From contig JAJCJC010000001.1 of NCBI GenBank assembly GCA_020555605.1, forward strand, positions 372,001 to 436,000: a DNA stretch of 64,000 nt. The letters run 5' to 3'. The position numbers were made by a program, and so were the translations under genes. The first letter of the stretch is position 1; every line of letters starts with the position of its first letter. Positions 62,903-64,000 of this stretch are shown here, piece after piece. The stretch is from a bacterium 210917-SL.2.15 (GTDB lineage: Bacteria; Bacillota; Clostridia; Oscillospirales; Oscillospiraceae). The notes under the pieces were generated by a model. That model was not told the origin of the DNA and did not search any database. It was given only the letters and a program-made list of their open reading frames with translations.

Positions 62903-62931
62903 ATAGTAATAGATTTAATTTAGCAAGTCAA
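62903..62931 (-). promoter_or_regulatory. Promoter of the SLOG operon
   Basis: TTGACT (62926-62931), 17 bp, TACTAT (62903-62908). It lies between divergent genes at 62859 and 63009. Confidence 0.7.
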
Positions 62932-63008
62932 CGATAATACCCTTTTTCCTTTTGCGGATAATAAAGGGGAGTGAGGTACAATCTATTACAGAATGGGAGG
63001 TGAAGGCG

Positions 63009-63323
63009 ATGTATGAAGATTTTGTCCCGGAACGATTAGCGAAGCTGCGGACACAAAAAGGAGTTTCCGCACGCGATATGTCTTTATCGTTAGGTCAGGC
63101 AAACAACTACATCAATAATATTGAGAATAAAAAGTCACTTCCCGCTATGCAGTCTTTTTTCTACATCTGCGAATATCTGGGTGTGACACCGCAGGAATTC
63201 TTTGATGAAGGAAATACCTACCCGGAAACCTTAAAGGAATTCATTGCAGAGGCAAGACAGCTTGATCCTCAATCCATGCAATATATCCTCGGTATTATGA
63301 AAGAACTCAATAGCAGAAAGTAA
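63009..63323 (+). CDS. XRE-family regulator
   Basis: This 104-residue protein is one HTH (ERLAKLRTQKGVSARDMSLSLGQANNYINNIENKK) plus a helical tail (…YPETLKEFIAEARQLDPQSMQYILGIMKELNSRK). The start follows GGGAGGTGAAGGCG. It is the only rightward gene here and may control the divergent SLOG/topB unit. Confidence 0.9.
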   Translation: MYEDFVPERLAKLRTQKGVSARDMSLSLGQANNYINNIENKKSLPAMQSFFYICEYLGVTPQEFFDEGNTYPETLKEFIAEARQLDPQSMQYILGIMKELNSRK

Positions 63324-63350
63324 GCGGTCACGGTAATGGCCGCTTTTTTC
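63323..63350 (+). terminator. Terminator of the XRE gene
   Basis: AGCGG/CCGCT stem followed by T6, overlapping the stop codon. Confidence 0.75.
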
Positions 63351-63442
63351 GTGACTTTCTTTATTATATTTTATAATGTTCTCGAAATGTCCGCTCCCTA
63401 TACCGATAAGTATTCAAAAACTGTTCTCCAAACAGCCTTTTT

Positions 63443-63856
63443 CTATTCGCCGGTACTGCCAAAGCTGCCGGTTCCTCGTTCTGTTCCCAGATCGGTTACA
63501 AAATCCGCAATGACGATCGGCGTGATCACAAGCTGCCCGATACGGGCTCCCTTAAAAAGAGACTGCGCCTGATTGCTTACATTGCTGATGATCGCATGGA
63601 TCTCTCCACGGTAGCCGGAATCCACAGGTGGCAGTTCACAGACCAGACCTTTTACCGCCATACTGGTACGGGGAAAGATATATCCCGCATACCCATCCGG
63701 TATTTCCAGTCCAAAACCAAGAGGAATTTTGGCGATTTCTCCGGGCTGTAAGGTGCAGTCATAGGGCAGATAAACATCTGCTCCGGCATCATTGCCATGA
63801 GGACGGTAAGGACGCTGGTGCTCCGGCACGCCAAAATCGATTAGTTTTATTTTCAT
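63443..63856 (-). CDS. dut: dUTP diphosphatase
   Basis: All five dUTPase motifs are visible: GNDAGADVYLP, PRTSMAVKG, DSGYRGEIHAI, GARIGQLVI and RGTGSFGSTG. 137 residues, trimeric all-beta type; hydrolyses dUTP to dUMP. The start at 63856 overlaps the upstream gene's stop. Confidence 0.95.
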   Translation of the reverse strand: MKIKLIDFGVPEHQRPYRPHGNDAGADVYLPYDCTLQPGEIAKIPLGFGLEIPDGYAGYIFPRTSMAVKGLVCELPPVDSGYRGEIHAIISNVSNQAQSLFKGARIGQLVITPIVIADFVTDLGTERGTGSFGSTGE

Positions 63857-64000
63857 CGGCAGCCTCCTTCCCAAAGAGCGGGATAGTCTTTTTCTAAAAT
63901 ATCCTCTGGCGTCATATCTGCCTGCAGTTTTCGCCCGCAGGTCATTTTCCCTTCCAGACATCGATCCAACTGACAGAAAGGCCCGGTCAGTGACGGGGCA
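63853..64000 (-). CDS. Partial ICE gene at right edge
   Basis: The C-terminal piece reads LTGPFCQLDRCLEGKMTCGR then KLQADMTPEDILEKDYPALW, ending GGCR and a stop that overlaps the dut ATG. Cysteine-rich, not recognised. Confidence 0.6.
   Translation of the reverse strand, partial: APSLTGPFCQLDRCLEGKMTCGRKLQADMTPEDILEKDYPALWEGGCR

Larger units (their letters stand above)
16341..64000. mobile_element. Tn1549-like ICE with triple serine recombinase (right end outside)
   Basis: The left end is the break in the integrase gene, about 100 bases from the first recombinase stop. Inside are three large serine recombinases, a sigma-like factor, cargo, and the mobilisation set typical of Tn1549/CTn elements (MOBP relaxase, CD1845-type protein, MobC, TopB, DUF3789, SLOG, dUTPase). 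Type IV secretion genes are not in view and are expected to the right. Insertion in a conserved integrase motif suggests a recurrent target. Confidence 0.75.

Overview
The window looks like a chromosome segment of a spore-forming, anaerobic Clostridia member, probably a gut Oscillospiraceae or Lachnospiraceae relative. The first 7.8 kb has a GC-rich, clearly vertical gene set (yqfC-yqfD-phoH-ybeY, a ylbJ-type sporulation gene, deoC and a HAD phosphatase). From about 7.86 kb onward nearly everything is mobile DNA. Its base composition shifts repeatedly, and one low-GC island at 26.4-34.5 kb looks like an Enterococcus/Streptococcus-type import.

Layout. (1) 1-7.86 kb: core chromosome, plus a small blaI regulator next to a broken blaR1-like gene. 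(2) 7.86-16.34 kb: an island that starts at a partial tRNA-Arg(CCU). It carries a Tn916-like tyrosine integrase, excisionase-type HTH proteins, a MazF/PemK-like protein, an ImmR/ImmA-type repressor-protease switch with a multi-operator control region, and a second tyrosine integrase gene that is broken at its YHSLRH motif. (3) From 16.34 kb to beyond the right edge: a Tn1549-like integrative conjugative element (ICE). It begins with three tandem large serine recombinases and a sigma-like factor. A long cargo zone follows, then the mobilisation end (MOBP relaxase, CD1845-type protein, MobC, TopB, DUF3789, cysteine-rich VLP-type protein, SLOG protein, dUTPase). The conjugation genes proper should lie past 64 kb.

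Cargo of the ICE. An ABC exporter and its XRE regulator are flanked by a 0.5-kb direct repeat. The XRE gene is split by an 8.1-kb mobilizable element (IME, 26.41-34.52 kb) with its own serine recombinase, a MobT/Rep_trans relaxase, a roughly 65-bp tandem repeat array and a dfrF-like trimethoprim-resistance gene. Next come an IS with a DDE transposase; a YtrA-type GntR/ABC/small peptide/KTR/VanZ operon; two FtsX-type permease systems with an ATPase, repeated copies of a small membrane protein and a two-component system; an IS110 element; and a thiamine salvage operon (tenA-thiD-thiE-HAD-nudix) behind two tandem TPP riboswitches. The thiamine operon is bracketed by a 0.2-kb duplication of the relaxase 3' end.

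How the parts fit. Four copies of a ~100-bp promoter box (11-bp-spaced ACATTT half-sites upstream of a TACAAT -10) sit in front of the FtsX/ABC units and the response regulator, suggesting one autoregulated two-component regulon. Two unrelated recombinase modules (at 11.5-11.9 kb and 21.7-22.1 kb) share the same leader plan: a boxA-like antitermination motif followed about 310 nt later by a hairpin whose stems differ in sequence but keep their pairing. The window is therefore a nested set of elements (tRNA island > integrase > ICE > IME) with shared regulatory leaders. All functional assignments come from reading the sequence; no database search was run.
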